Part shown: one piece after another, positions 1 through 11,355 of the stretch
How the letters are laid out: every line of letters begins with the position of its first letter
Position numbering within the stretch: the first letter of the stretch is position 1
Assembly: GCA_015501075.1 (NCBI GenBank)
Contig: JADNYJ010000012.1
Span: 248,001-312,000 of the forward strand
DNA length: 64,000 nt
Direction: 5' to 3'
DNA from: Gymnopilus junonius
Taxonomy: Eukaryota; Basidiomycota; Agaricomycetes; Agaricales; Galerinaceae
Notes under the pieces: generated by a model
The model's database searches: none
What the model saw: the letters and a program-made list of their open reading frames with translations, nothing else
Told to the model about the DNA's origin: nothing
Position numbers and translations under genes: made by a program

Positions 1-1190
1 GGTCCTCCTTACTCGTTGCGTCTGAATAATTCAGTGCGACAGGACTGGTTATAGGACCAACCTCTTCCAACCCCACTGGCGGAATGCCAATTTCTTTCTC
101 AACAACGCGCATCAGCAAATCCGCAAATAATGTGCATCGATGTTCATCGCCATTATCAGACTGAGACGCAGGCCAGGGGTTGACGCAATTATATTGGTGA
201 ACTTCATCCACAAGTATTGCAAGATGGTGAAGGTAGAACTCTCGTGGCTGGATTGACTCGACGCAAACGAGTTTTTGAAGGTCGGCAGAGAATACGCTCT
301 GCACAGTATCGACGTCAATTGGGGTTTCTTTGTGAGTATCCTTCTCTTCATCTTTAGTTTCAGTTGGATCTTCATAAATGTTAGAGTTATATGAGATGGC
401 TGGCAAGGAGTGGATTGAAATGGAAGGATGTGGTGATTTAGGCGTTAATGGTGCTTGGAAGCAAGTCGTATCACTAGAAGCGCCCGACTCTGGCAAAGAA
501 CTGCCAGACCCTTCCAGCTTCACATTCGTCGGTTTCAATCGCTCCCTGTTGCCCTTGGGAATGCACTTCTCACCAACCCTTAATACCCCTCTCACCGTAT
601 CCCTTTCAATCCTCAACAACTTCCACACCTCCTTCTCCACCTCCACTCTCGCCATCACGACCTGATGCTCCCCCTCTTTCCCTAATTTATATCTCCCAAT
701 CTCTGTCACCTGATGAAGTCCGACGACCAGGGGGAGATATATAGATGCTCAACGACATCACGCCAGTCACCTACAGAAAGCGGGAAGGTTCGTGGAGGGA
801 ACTCAAATTTACCGAACTTGTCTGGGTCAATGGGGTAGTTATATGGGATGTCCATAAAGGAGAGGAGGGGACGGAAGAGGCGAATGATGAAATTTTTGAA
901 GGCAATAGCCATGTCAGTGCCTACCGGAATGAATGCGTAGAGCAATTAGATGAACTGGCCTGCATGCGAAAGTAGATCAAACTGTGGAGACGATAGACGG
1001 TGGCGATGTAATCATTTTCAGACTGTTTCTCTTTGATACAGAAATATGTTTCAAAAGATTTCTTTGAGTGATCGATTTAGAGACAGTCAGATTACGCACC
1101 CCAAGTTCAGCTTGACATGCTGAAATACCAGACACATCCATCGCTCTGCAAAGAACTCAATGGTCTGGACTGGTCACAGCCAATTAATGT
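1..1190 (-). CDS. Unidentified multi-exon protein, 3' end beyond left edge
   Basis: The minus strand carries a long coding-like stretch that I cannot assign to a family. From about 660 down to 1 one frame is open without a stop. It includes a charged block (VEVEKEVWKLLRIERDTVRG), a Ser/Pro-rich linker and an acidic segment, and it continues past base 1. Upstream, 706-945 is open in a different frame (KFEFPPRTFPLS, then WRDVVEHLYISPW). The two can be joined by an intron (GTAGGT..CATCAG, about 65 bp) or by assuming one missing base near 708. Further 5' pieces at about 960-1020 and 1100-1170 also read as protein (for example IEFFAERWMCLVF). I found no signal peptide or catalytic motif. The existence of a gene is fairly likely; its exon structure and start are not settled. 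Confidence 0.45.
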
Positions 1191-1444
1191 CATTAAAGCC
1201 ATGGATGAGATGTGAAGTGGAAGAGAACTCGTGCCAGTGCAACGCGACGTTCACGTTTCAAAAGGGTCATCAACAAACTTTGTGCAAGTTCGCTGGAAGG
1301 TTCTAAAAATAGAATATATTACAACTGCGAATGCAAGTCCCAGGGTTAAAACAGACTTGGCCGAAATATGTACACATGAACAATATAAACGTACAGGATA
1401 CTCTAAATTAACTACTAAGTTTTTGCTACATATGAATTGTGTTA

Positions 1445-2561
1445 CTAAGTTGCAATATTTAATGCTGTATACGTATGGCGGTATTGTTCGTATACACGGC
1501 CGAGAACGACCCCGACGAAGAGCATAAGAACCAGAGGAAGGAAGCCTGTAGCCCCATAGTAAAATTGAAGTAGGATCTTTGCATCAGTTGGTATCGAAGC
1601 GACGTCGCCTTGTGCGGGGGCGATTAGTATATTTCTTCGAAGCACCGCAGATCCCTTCTTTGCTAGCGCGTTCACACTGGCTTTGGAGGCTCTGAGACGG
1701 CCAAAAGAAAAAACATATGGGAAGCCCAAGCCAAAATTATTAGAGAAGGCGGGAAGCCCATCCAGGCTATATTTATTATGTGATTGCCACCAATGCTTCA
1801 TCCCTTTAGGATTGACCTCATTGCTGTATTCTGGTGGCTCATCGGTAGTTCGGGTTAGGAGTCAGAAGGTACGAGGGAGTCGTCCTGGTCAACACATTCT
1901 TTCTTTTCTGCCCAATCGAGGAGTTGCTTCCGATGAGAAACGAACTGATAATATGGAACAGCATATCCACAGGTCTGATGGGTAGACGGCGAAATGTTAA
2001 TTCCTTTGAGAAAGAGGGCAGAAATAAAGGAGAGGATTATGCGCTCACCGTGCCGACTTTGGTTATATCTATTCCTATGACAGCGCGAGACCCAGGTAAG
2101 CGGCTTTCAGAATTCACCAGCGCTTCGTATTCAGGAGTTCCAAGTTCATAAAAAATCCTGAGCAAAGAAATATCATATTCGCTCGAGTAAAAAAGATAAT
2201 TTAGTTTGTGCTCACCTTTTCCATAAAGACGGACAATCCTGGCTGGACCTTCAAACGCATGGAAAAGAATAGTCACTCGCCCATTCTCTCTGATATGGGC
2301 AACGGTTTCGGCGCCTGCGTAATAGGCATTCTTTAGCGACGAGATGATAGGAAGAGAAAGATGACCAAACACACCTGAACCAGAGAGATCTTCATACCAT
2401 ACGCGACGAGAATTTGTAACGTGAAATGTACCCTCTATGGCCTTGGGAGATATGTTTACATGGCCATCAGGAGAGAGAGGAGCAGATGCCACCCAGAACA
2501 TCTGCTGTTTGAGAATCCAGTCGATTAAGTACTCTGGTATCTCTTCAAGAAATTGCCCCAT
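1445..2561 (-). CDS. Pyridoxamine 5'-phosphate oxidase-like (FMN split-barrel) protein
   Basis: The protein resembles the fungal PNPOx-like family (FMN-binding split barrel) of unknown substrate. Seen: start MGQFLEEIPEYLIDWILKQQ, then FWVASAPLSPDGHVNISPKA, GTFHV, VWYEDLSGSG, ENGRVTILFHAFEGPARIV, ELGTPEYEALV and, after an intron, CGYAVPYYQF and SLDGLPAF. Likely exons run 2561-2375, 2314-2216, 2157-2049, 1974-1873 and about 1837-1445, with introns 2315-2374 and 1975-2048 well formed. The candidate intron 2158-2215 has good ends but is 58 bp, so removing it shifts the frame. One extra T in the T6 run just after its acceptor would restore the family sequence. The junction near 1838-1872 is also uncertain. 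The C-terminus carries an extra hydrophobic segment (about 25 residues, FYYGATGFLPLVLMLFVGVV) not needed for the fold, suggesting membrane attachment. Family assignment is confident; intactness is not. Confidence 0.8.
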
Positions 2562-5159
2562 AATAAATATGCAGGGGGGGGATGTATCAAAGTAGGGGTG
2601 CTCCTTGAAGGCGAGCTGATGCTTTTTTTAAATATGGGACACAGGACACACACAGAGGAATCTAAAATGATTTCATCCATTCATTTTGAGTGCTATCGAC
2701 CGGCTCAACTCACATTTAGAAGATCAGGTCCATAGAGACGTCCCCACAAATGACCACGGGTTCTGAAGTCATGATAAAGCATGCCGTATTACTTCAATTG
2801 TCTTATCAGGTTCCTGCTGTTCTGCCGCCGGTTGATGAAAATTACCGCAGTCAATGTACTTGATGGGGATACGGCAAACGCACCCCTTGTCCCAAGCCAA
2901 GGATCCCTAACACCGCAAAAAATCAATTGAGGTATACAAGACCGGTGATAAGGATTGCAGAGTTCAACTTTATTTCCTTTAGCATTCCGAGGCAGTGGCA
3001 ATTCCTGAGAACTGGAGGACGTCTATCAATCCTTTACAATGCCGTTCTAATTGACTTGGACGGCCTATATATAGATAGACATGGCCAGAGCCATTTCGAG
3101 TAAATGTAAGAGGCCACCCGACTTGAGGGTTGAGCAATATCCTACAGCACGCATTTGCAAGTTTCAGCCTATAAACAAATAAAGGTAAGTGGACAACCTT
3201 ATATCTACCGAAGACAAAGGGATCAGCGACACTAAGGTGGGCTGGACAATTTATAAGTAGGGCTTCTATCCCGTGCCTGTCGGTTCTTTAAAGCTCTGAC
3301 TCTGGGTTATGACTCGGATAAACGTTCAGGTATGCGACATCTGACGTCAGAACTTATCGTTATGTTGTGGTTAATGTGATTAGGCTACGTCCTGTAAGGC
3401 CTGACCCAGGTAATATTAAATACCTACTTGAAGACAAAGTCAATGCACTGCATACTGGCGAAGAAAGTCTGTTTCTTGTAGTCCCAACGAAGGTTTTTCG
3501 CTCGTCTGACTGGTCGTCAGCACCAAATAGCCATAACACCGCATTCGGAGTTCGCCTTGATGCCCGAACGTAGCCCTTCGCCTTTTTTCACTTTAATTGA
3601 GTGCACCCGTGTTATTTCTACAAAGCTGCTGGTATCAAATGCTTACTATTCATAATCCTCATTTACCTAGGTTTGAGCGAAATTAGGTATGTATGACTTT
3701 CACCCTCCGCGTCATAGTATCTTCGTAATCCGCTCAAAGTCAGGAGTTTGCTGAAGGTGAGGCAAATTATCGTTCATGTCCTCCAAGGATGACTCAGAAT
3801 CTTACCCCATGGGCTATAAAGAGACCCAGGCATATTAACAGCGAGCGGTAGAGGCTTCATACAAGGCTTATATTGTGCCTACTCTGGTCTACGAACGGCT
3901 TTGGAGACTCGAATCCTCTGGAGAATAGAGCCTAACCGGAATATAGATCTCGATCATTTTACCACTCATCACAAAGAGGTCCTATCACGAATAGCGCTAG
4001 TTCTGATTAAAATAATTTCCCTCATTGTAGTTTTGGTGAATAACAAATCATTGCTGTCGGAATAACGAGTCCTTGACAAAGACGAATTATCTAAAGGTGG
4101 TTTGTCTCCTTAAATGGAATACATCGAAATCTCTCACAAGTGACAGGGGTAAACGCTGGAAGCACAGCTGACCAGAATGCACCAGAAGTCCGTTAAACCA
4201 GTTTAGTAGGAAGTCGAAAGATTGTAGAGAAGCATCCCAGTCTGATATGGTCCTTCCGATAGATAGGAAACCACCGATACCAGGAGAATGGTCGTCCTGG
4301 AAAGAATAAATAATGATCTTTCTTTTTCTAAAGGGAAAGCCAAAGTTGGGAGGTCAAGCTTGTTAAGGCCGGAGGGTCGACTTTAAATTGACTCTAGGGA
4401 ATCCACTCTCTCAGTTCGTTTAGTGATCTTTCAGCAAATTCAATGGAGAATCAGAAGCGTAGGCAGCATTCCTTGAACGCACCTTTTAACAGGGTGCCTG
4501 ACGAAGGGGCCATGCTGCTCATACTATGCACCGTTATACGTACTTGAGCCTCCATCCATCGGAAGCCATGGGCGTTAGAGGTCCTTCTGACCTCGGGGAG
4601 CAGCGCATTAATCCGCGAGCATTCCTATTGAAGAGGCCATTCCGGGACGAGTTAATTAATGCAAACTGCAGATGTAAATGAACATCTAAACTCTAGCATT
4701 ACTGCTTGCCATCGAGGTTGCTAATAATTAAGAAGAGGTTGCACTAAAAATAGAACGAATTAAAGCACAGCGGACGGCAGCATCTGTCAGAGCGGTGAGT
4801 ACCTAGTGAGCACTTGAGATATCAAATTAGTGGCACCTACGTTCGAATCCAATGTTATTCACATGTACAATAATGAAATGTGATACAGCACTACAAACAC
4901 AACTAGATATCGAAATTTTATTCTAAAAAAATTGGTACATATGCATCTACAGTTGGTATACTCTAGAGCGAAAAATGATGATGGATGATTAGGGTGCAAA
5001 CAGTGTCATGGATGGGTAATGAAGAATAAGTTGATGTTGGTGATACAAATACAGATGGAGTGATTGATGACAATGACGATGTAGACGAATGGAATGGAAT
5101 AGTAGAAGTCAGATAGAAAAAAATGAAAAGGAAAATGAACAAGGATCCGAGCCGCCTTT
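2562..5159. other. Intergenic stretch, no gene recognised
   Basis: About 2.6 kb with only short, unrelated open frames, the longest about 70 codons. It is AT-rich in places and has no recognisable domain, inverted repeat or RNA gene. About 4900-5159 probably holds the 3' untranslated region of the zinc-finger gene that ends at 5160. Confidence 0.5.
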
Positions 5160-6796
5160 TCAGAAGCTATATTCGTTCGGTGGGAAATGTCCACCGAAGG
5201 ATGAAGGAGCCTTGACATTGGCGCTGGCCCCTGAAGCATAAACATCTTCATTATTGAAGTAATTGAATTGGAGTCCCAACCCTTCCTGCCCATATTCCCC
5301 ATTGACAACGTCGACATTATTAGGATCGAGCGTAGCCGAGAGGTCGCTAGGAAAATGAATAACATCATAAGGCCAACACATTTCATCGGGGGGATAAGTT
5401 AGTTCATCGCCCTGGAATCCTGAACCAAATGACGCGTTATATTCTTCTTGCTTCACGCCATGAGCAAAACTGGTAGTATCGAGCTCATAATGCGAAGGAA
5501 GTCCGTGCGGGGACACCTGATCGTATGGTGATGGGTTAAGTCCCAAACCATGGGCAGCACCGGTGGTATCGAAACCGTACTGAGAAGGGAAAGCGTATTG
5601 GGGTATCTGGGGGAACTGAAGTGTCGAGAGGATGGGAGACGCTAACGGACTCGGGCTTTGAGAAGAGTTGTCGGAACCAGTATCAGAGCTGTATGGGCTC
5701 GGAGAACACGCTGGCGGCGGAGAGGAGGCGAAGGACTCGGAGGAAGGGGAGGCGAGGAAAGGTGTCGGGCTCAAGCCGATGAGTTTAATTAAGTCCGTCT
5801 GCCAGACGTTGGTTCCATCCGTAGGAACCTGGCTGGCAGCGTGAAGAGGCTCGACAGCCGTTTTCGGTTCGTGTAAAAAGAAATTGTATTTCGATGGAGT
5901 GTTAGTTCGGGTGTCATTCCAGGCCTTTGAAGGAGATGGGTAGTCTTGTGGAGTTGTTACAAAGAAAACTGGAACCTCGCTTGTGGGGGCAGGAGATGAA
6001 GGTGAATATGGGGTGCCCGTGCGAGTTGTGGAACGTTCACTGTCTGAGCCATCTTCAGAGTCCGTCAGCTCAGGCAGGTCAGCTGAATCATAAGGAGAAT
6101 CAACTGGCGACGAAACATAAGGAGAATCGGCTTGCGATGAGACGTCGGAGGGGCCTGGAGCACTCGAACGGAAGTTCGAGAATTGGGAGTGGTCAGACCC
6201 TTCCATGATTCGAGCAACGCTGACAGGGATGTGCGTGCTGCGGGGTTGGGGACTGCGCTTTCTTGGTGCTTTGGGCGCCTTTCCAGCATTAGGTTCATAT
6301 CCATGTTTTGTCCTCCGGTGACGATGTAAAGATGATGGGTCTTTTGCTGCGAAATCACACCCCGGTGAAAGCGCGAACATTTGCACGGCAAGCTGTCGGA
6401 GCTGCACAACACTTGAATTACAAGATTAGCCAAATGTAAAGCCACTTACTGTTTAAGCTTATGGATCTTCATTTCAGGCTTGAAAGCCCTATGACCGCAG
6501 TCCTTCAAAGTCGCAGGTGATTTTGCTGCACGAAAGAACAGGTAAGGATAAGAAAGTTAATGAATTGAAGAAGAGGCTCACTTGGAATCATCGTGTCTTT
6601 CGACATGACGCTTGAAATCGTTGGTCCTCTTCGTCTGATAATCGCAATGAGGACATTGGTGGATTTTCTAAAGAACAAAAGATTGTGCCACTGTCAGTCA
6701 CGCGTTCTGACAGTGACAGAGCGCGGCCGCACTCACGTGAGAGGAGGGCGTTTCATCGTGAGAAGTTGCGGCTTTACTAGAGCGCGTAGGTGGCAT
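5160..6796 (-). CDS. C2H2 zinc-finger protein, frame-disrupted in the finger region
   Basis: Probable DNA-binding regulator. Exon 1 is 6737-6796 (start MPPTRSSKAA). Exon 2, 6582-6667, encodes a classical finger: C-x2-C-x12-H-x3-H (CPHCDYQT..FKRHVERH). Exon 3, 6450-6525, encodes a second finger starting CDFEG and continuing CGHRAF..KIHKLKH, but one surplus base at 6491-6506 puts its two halves in different frames. The last exon begins at 6401 and gives a third finger (PGCDFAAKDPSSLHRHRRTK), again reached only by a frame change near 6375. After the fingers come about 350 residues rich in Ser, Pro and acidic residues, ending FPPNEYSF*, typical of a disordered activation region. Introns 6668-6736, 6526-6581 and 6402-6449 have canonical ends. 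It is either a recent pseudogene or a correct gene carrying sequence errors; a C2H2 origin is well supported. Confidence 0.75.
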
Positions 6797-7452
6797 GCTG
6801 GGCTAAGAGACTGGAAGAAGCGGGAAGGGATTCTGAGAGTGTCGGGGTGATGGAGAGTTGACAGTATAGTCCATTTCCCTCCCAATCCCTCTACATTTAT
6901 ACCAGCCAGAAAAAAAGTTGGATTGGTTTTGCGCTGACCCAAAAATTCCCTTATAAGAGCCCAATCGCGCTGTGAAGCGGGATTCCTGCCATCTTCGGTA
7001 GAAAAAAAGTTGGGCCCAACCAATCCGCAAAAATCCGAGAGTTTTATGCCTCTTATGGTAGGTTGCTTTGGCGGGCACAATTGACACTGCCTCGATGACT
7101 ACCGAGCTTGAGTGGCATGAATAACAATTACTGTACTCGGTAAGTCTGATCGCTGTGATGCGTTTGTGCAATCACTGGCACCGAAGAGAGCCAGAAAGCA
7201 TCCGAGCCAGAGAACTGACGGCACTTGGTTTGACCAGGTTATCGAACTTGGAAATGTGGGTGTTTGTGGGCGTGTTAGGCGAGCCTAAGCGATGAAGTAG
7301 TACGTAAAGAAGGCTTTCGCAGGGTTGATGAACCCACCGCTTACGGCAAGGGGCAGAGATGACGATCACGGGCAGACCATTTATGACATAGACATTTGAC
7401 TTGAGTGGTTTGTCAGGACAGAATGCTTGTATCGTTCAATACACAGACGTAC
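6797..7452. other. Intergenic, likely promoter of the zinc-finger gene
   Basis: No convincing coding sequence. It lies between the start of the zinc-finger gene and the stop of the membrane-protein gene, both on the minus strand, so it should hold the zinc-finger gene's promoter and the membrane gene's 3' untranslated region. Confidence 0.4.
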
Positions 7453-8657
7453 TTAAGCAGAAGATGTCGCAGGACTAGTGGGCGAAGTCGCCCCGATTGA
7501 GTTGGAATCTACAGACACCGAATTATTGAAAGCAAGATTGGGCATAATGATTTCAGAGATTTCAGCTCTTCCCGTCCTACCCCGGGCGACTCTGGAGATA
7601 ACAAGTAAGGGGGACAGCACCTATGCCAGCATGTCGATTCTTTAGCTTATACTTTACTTTCGCTTGTAAATAACTCACACAAATGTGCGGCGACAGAGCT
7701 AATGGTAAGAGGAAAGCATATTGTGTTGTATAATATAGCACAATAAATGCGAGGTTGACGACTATAATCAGAACGCAAGATTCGACACAGATGGTCCAAG
7801 CCGCTCTGTAAGGCGAGTATGAGCCACACTTGAGTCCCAGAAGTGTACGAAGGTGTCTGTCATAGCGAATAAGCAGGAGACTAATTAGGAGGGACAACAC
7901 CGAGTTAGAAGATATAGTGATAATGGTAATCAAAATGACACCGTTAATCCTCGAGAAGACAGGCTGAACGAAGAAAAATATCCCTCCCCCTTGAGTAGAG
8001 AAACGTTCATCAAGAAATGGTTACAGCAAGTTTGAAAGAAATACCTAAAGATAGCAAGGAAAGTAGCAAGAGAAGGAAGCTGACGCCTAATCGAGTACGT
8101 CGGTCGGTACCTCCGTATAGCGTGATACATCGCCATGTCTACTTTGGACCCTGGTTAGCCTCAAATTCTCCAATAAATCGATTAATAACCACACTACTGA
8201 CCATAAAAATATCAGCTCCTAGAATAGAAAACGGAAGAGACACCGGTACGTCGAATAGATTAAACAAGACTGCTGGTTGGTTTTTATTGCTGACTGCATG
8301 ACGCGCTGGAAGGTCCTTGGAGATGTAAATGCATTCTTCAACCACAGCTATAGTTGATAATGCAAACATGACAATTATATAGGACAAGAGAAATATTTGC
8401 ATAGGCCTCGAGTAGACGTTTCTTTGTTTCAGAAGACGATGGATACAGTTGAAAGATAGCCTTATAACGACAGGGTATGCCAAGAAGGATAGAACGGTAC
8501 CCAAAACTTGTATAACTGAAACAGTCCCGCCAGATTCAGGGACCAATCCGGCAATTTGAACATGGGAGGCAAGAATGGGTTGATTCGAGTATACAGATGA
8601 GACTGCTTCGAATAAATAGCAGAGCTGCTGAGACAGGAGCCTCAAACGTCCAAGCAA
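7453..8657 (-). CDS. Seven-helix integral membrane protein, Agaricomycete family
   Basis: Intact four-exon gene: 8202-8657, 8045-8138, 7679-7989, 7453-7620, with introns 63, 55 and 58 bp and all phases consistent, giving about 341 residues. The product is almost entirely hydrophobic helices joined by short loops and belongs to a large basidiomycete family of unknown function with receptor-like topology. Recognisable marks are the first helices with HRLLKQRNVYSRPMQIFL, the FMTWRC motif created at the first splice junction, LIRYDRHLR after the fifth helix, and CVLSPLLVISRVARGR followed by a Ser/Thr/Asn-rich cytoplasmic-type tail ending SPATSSA*. The start chosen gives about 40 residues before the first helix; a later start is possible. 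It is a different subfamily from the array at 34.5-40.9 kb. Function unknown; a sensory role is only an inference from topology. Confidence 0.82.
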
Positions 8658-8989
8658 ACGAAAGCTGTGGTGACCGTGGGCGGCTTGATTATTCCAGACG
8701 CTGATTGGATCATGAATCCAGTTGCCTGTATCTCTTACTAGGCATTGCGTTCACAACTCGCATACCCTGGTTTTGTGCATAGTGAGGAGCAGGGCCCATC
8801 AAACAGCTTAGTTATGCTATTCGGGAAGCAATGATTAAGAACGCGATGATTATTTGGCGCTGTGGCGCGTTGTTCATTATCGTACAACCGGCTCTTCTAC
8901 GATATCACGACTCCTGTAAGAGAATTAACGGAGATCCAAGAATAAAGCAACAATTGAAACGCATACCCACCAAAGCCCATCATCCCATT

Positions 8990-9827
8990 TTAGACGACAC
9001 CAGGAATAAATTTATACGGTACCTGATTGGCGTAGTCCTCCCACTCAGGTCCAAATGTCTTTTTCAACACCTCATCCTCTGCACGGAGTCGCACGCACAT
9101 TCCATGAAAAGCAAATGCGCATTTCAGCAGCCAAAAGCCCGCCAGGAAAGCGCCGATGGGCGTCCGGATGAAATGCCCAGATATCCAGGTCTGCGGCGAG
9201 CCGAGAACTAAGGTGGCGCCTCCGAGAGTGAGGTAGACGCCGGTGTAGCTTGGATGACGAACCCACGCATATGGACCGTGAGTGACGAGCTCGTGTTTGG
9301 GGCGAATGGTTATTTCGAAGGTGAAGAGCTGACCGAGCGTCCGAAAGCACCTAAGAATAGTCGTTGTTAGGAATAATTTAAAGGAGGGGAATGTAACTTA
9401 CCAATTCCGCAAGGTCGCACCTGCTATTGAGGCAATGGTCCCAACGACGATCGCCCAGTGAACATGATGATATTTGAGATTGCAGATTTACCGATACCCA
9501 TCCGTTCTCCGTAAAGGAACAAAGAAGATGATGGGAGACGAAATGAAAGGTATTACACAAGACGCCAATCCAACACATACTCTTTGAACAGCGTCAGTAG
9601 TTGTCTCGCACGCACAGGGACAAACTCGGGCCCACTTTACTAAAATACGTGACTGATTGTACGAAACGCTCAAACAACGTTTCTGTGCCCTTCGTTCCTG
9701 AGCAACACTCCGCAGTTTTCACGGGAGGGTTGGGCGGGGAGAGCGACAAATGTACAGCAACGGCCGTTGTGAGTTGCAATAAAATTTGAATGGCAGGGAT
9801 ATCAACGAGGTCGTAGTGGAAGATCAT
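8990..9827 (-). CDS. Isoprenylcysteine carboxyl methyltransferase-like protein (ICMT/PEMT family)
   Basis: Enzymes of this family methylate the C-terminal prenylcysteine of CAAX proteins (mating factors, Ras-type GTPases) in the ER membrane. The last exon, 8990-9350, is unmistakable: CFRTLGQLFTFEITIRPKHE, HGPYAWVRHPSYTG, then RAEDEVLKKTFGPEWEDYA and the terminal VPYKFIPGVV*. The upstream exon ends at 9402 (AIVVGTIASIAGATLRNW) and joins across a 51-bp intron (9351-9401). The N-terminus at 9827 begins MIFHYDLVDI and carries the SLSPPNPP loop common in fungal ICMTs. Between about 9480 and 9660 the reading frame changes (FVQSVTYF versus LVKWARVCPCACE) without a clean intron, so at least one single-base indel or an unusual exon is present. 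Domain identity is firm; the 5' half needs transcript evidence. Confidence 0.75.
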
Positions 9828-11355
9828 ATCGCCTTCAATGGTGACTTTTCTGTGTTGAGAGGAATAAGGGATATGACGCCAAAGCGCACGAGAAAGTCTT
9901 GAAGTCCAAGGGGCTCAAGAGCAGAGAAAAAAATTCTATGAGGCCGGCCGCGGTGGACGTCTTCCTTTTATGAGACGGCACAGGGAAAGAACCAAGTCTT
10001 GAACTTTTAGACGCAACCGCCAGAGCTTTGATTGCGTCAGAAGGGAATCCTACTTGACATCGGTTCAATCAATCTGAACATACTTCACTCAGGTTTTTTG
10101 ATTACTGGTTCCGTCTGTGCGCCCTCTCATTCCCCTTCAAATACAGAGTCGCCGACTCATAGTCCGCGAATTCCGGCTAGCATGCAGCGCTGTGTGGTCG
10201 GAGAGCGGCCAGAAACTCAGTCGTACCACTACACCCAAATCCCTGATCACTTCCTTGTCTCGAGCTTCCTGACTTGATTCGAGGTTCTCCAACTAGTATG
10301 AATAAGTAGTCTCGTCCGCGCAAGCAACCAAGCAATTAAGGTTGCAAGGTCATAGCTCATGGGACGTCAAACTCCCTAAAGAGAACCCGAGAAGGACCGG
10401 TAGAACTATAGAAGAGTCAAGGGACCTGGCGTGTATGAACCTGAGAATTGTCCGTACAAGGTCCAGGAGGTGATTTATTTCACCAAATTGCTCTGAAACG
10501 CTTTCTTATTTCTCGGATGAGATGTCCATAGTGATACCACCAACAAGGGCAATACGAAGCAAGCAGAATCTCGGTGAGCTTGGGAGGAGCATTAGAGAGT
10601 CAAAAAGTGAATTTTGACAGACAATGAAAGGTTAAGGTGAATATGACGTCCTCGGGGGTATCAACGAAGCAAACGGATAAAACCTTGCTGACTGCGGGCT
10701 GCAGTTCTGGGGTTCTGATGCCAGCCGTCATAAGTGAGAGGATACTATGAGTTGGTCAACAATGTGCTGTAGGAGTGATACGGAGTCGCCGGGCATGAAG
10801 GACGTCTGAGCCAAGATAGACAGTGATTGCCAAAAAAAGTGGGTAATCCAAGTTCAAAAGCTTGTACAAGTCACCACACTGTCGAAACCTATCTTTCTGA
10901 ATATGTCGCGCTGTGCGGTAGAAGAAGAGAACGGCGGCATGCATCAAGAATGAAAAGTGTCAAGGGAGGGCTAGACGCGGAATGGCGTCCTACCTAGGGC
11001 AAGAGGGCGGCGGAAGAAATCGGTCCCTTTCACGTAGTTCCAGAGTCGATTACAAGTAATTCATGGCCGACACGACGAGGACAAATTTATCAATGCAGCA
11101 GAAAACTCGAATGCAGTTTTCACGAGTATCAAGCAAGGCGAAAGAGAAAAACAGAAAAAAAATTAGTCCGTCAATCGGAGTACGTAACAGGCGGTGCTCG
11201 CTGATTTTGCCACGCTCTCACTTGACTGTGCTCACTGCTGATTTCTCCGTTCTGGCCGCCCACCAGCGCAGCGGCAACCATTCTTCTTTCTATACAGCCA
11301 CTATCTTGAACAGATCTCTTTGAATTGGTCCTGAAGGCCGCGTCTAATCTGAAAG
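9828..11355. other. Intergenic between divergent ICMT and GGA-like genes
   Basis: The two flanking genes are divergent, so both promoters lie here. There is a weak coding-looking piece on the minus strand at 10756-10947 (LLNLDYPLFLAITVYLGS) that I could not extend into a gene. Otherwise nothing recognised. Confidence 0.4.
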
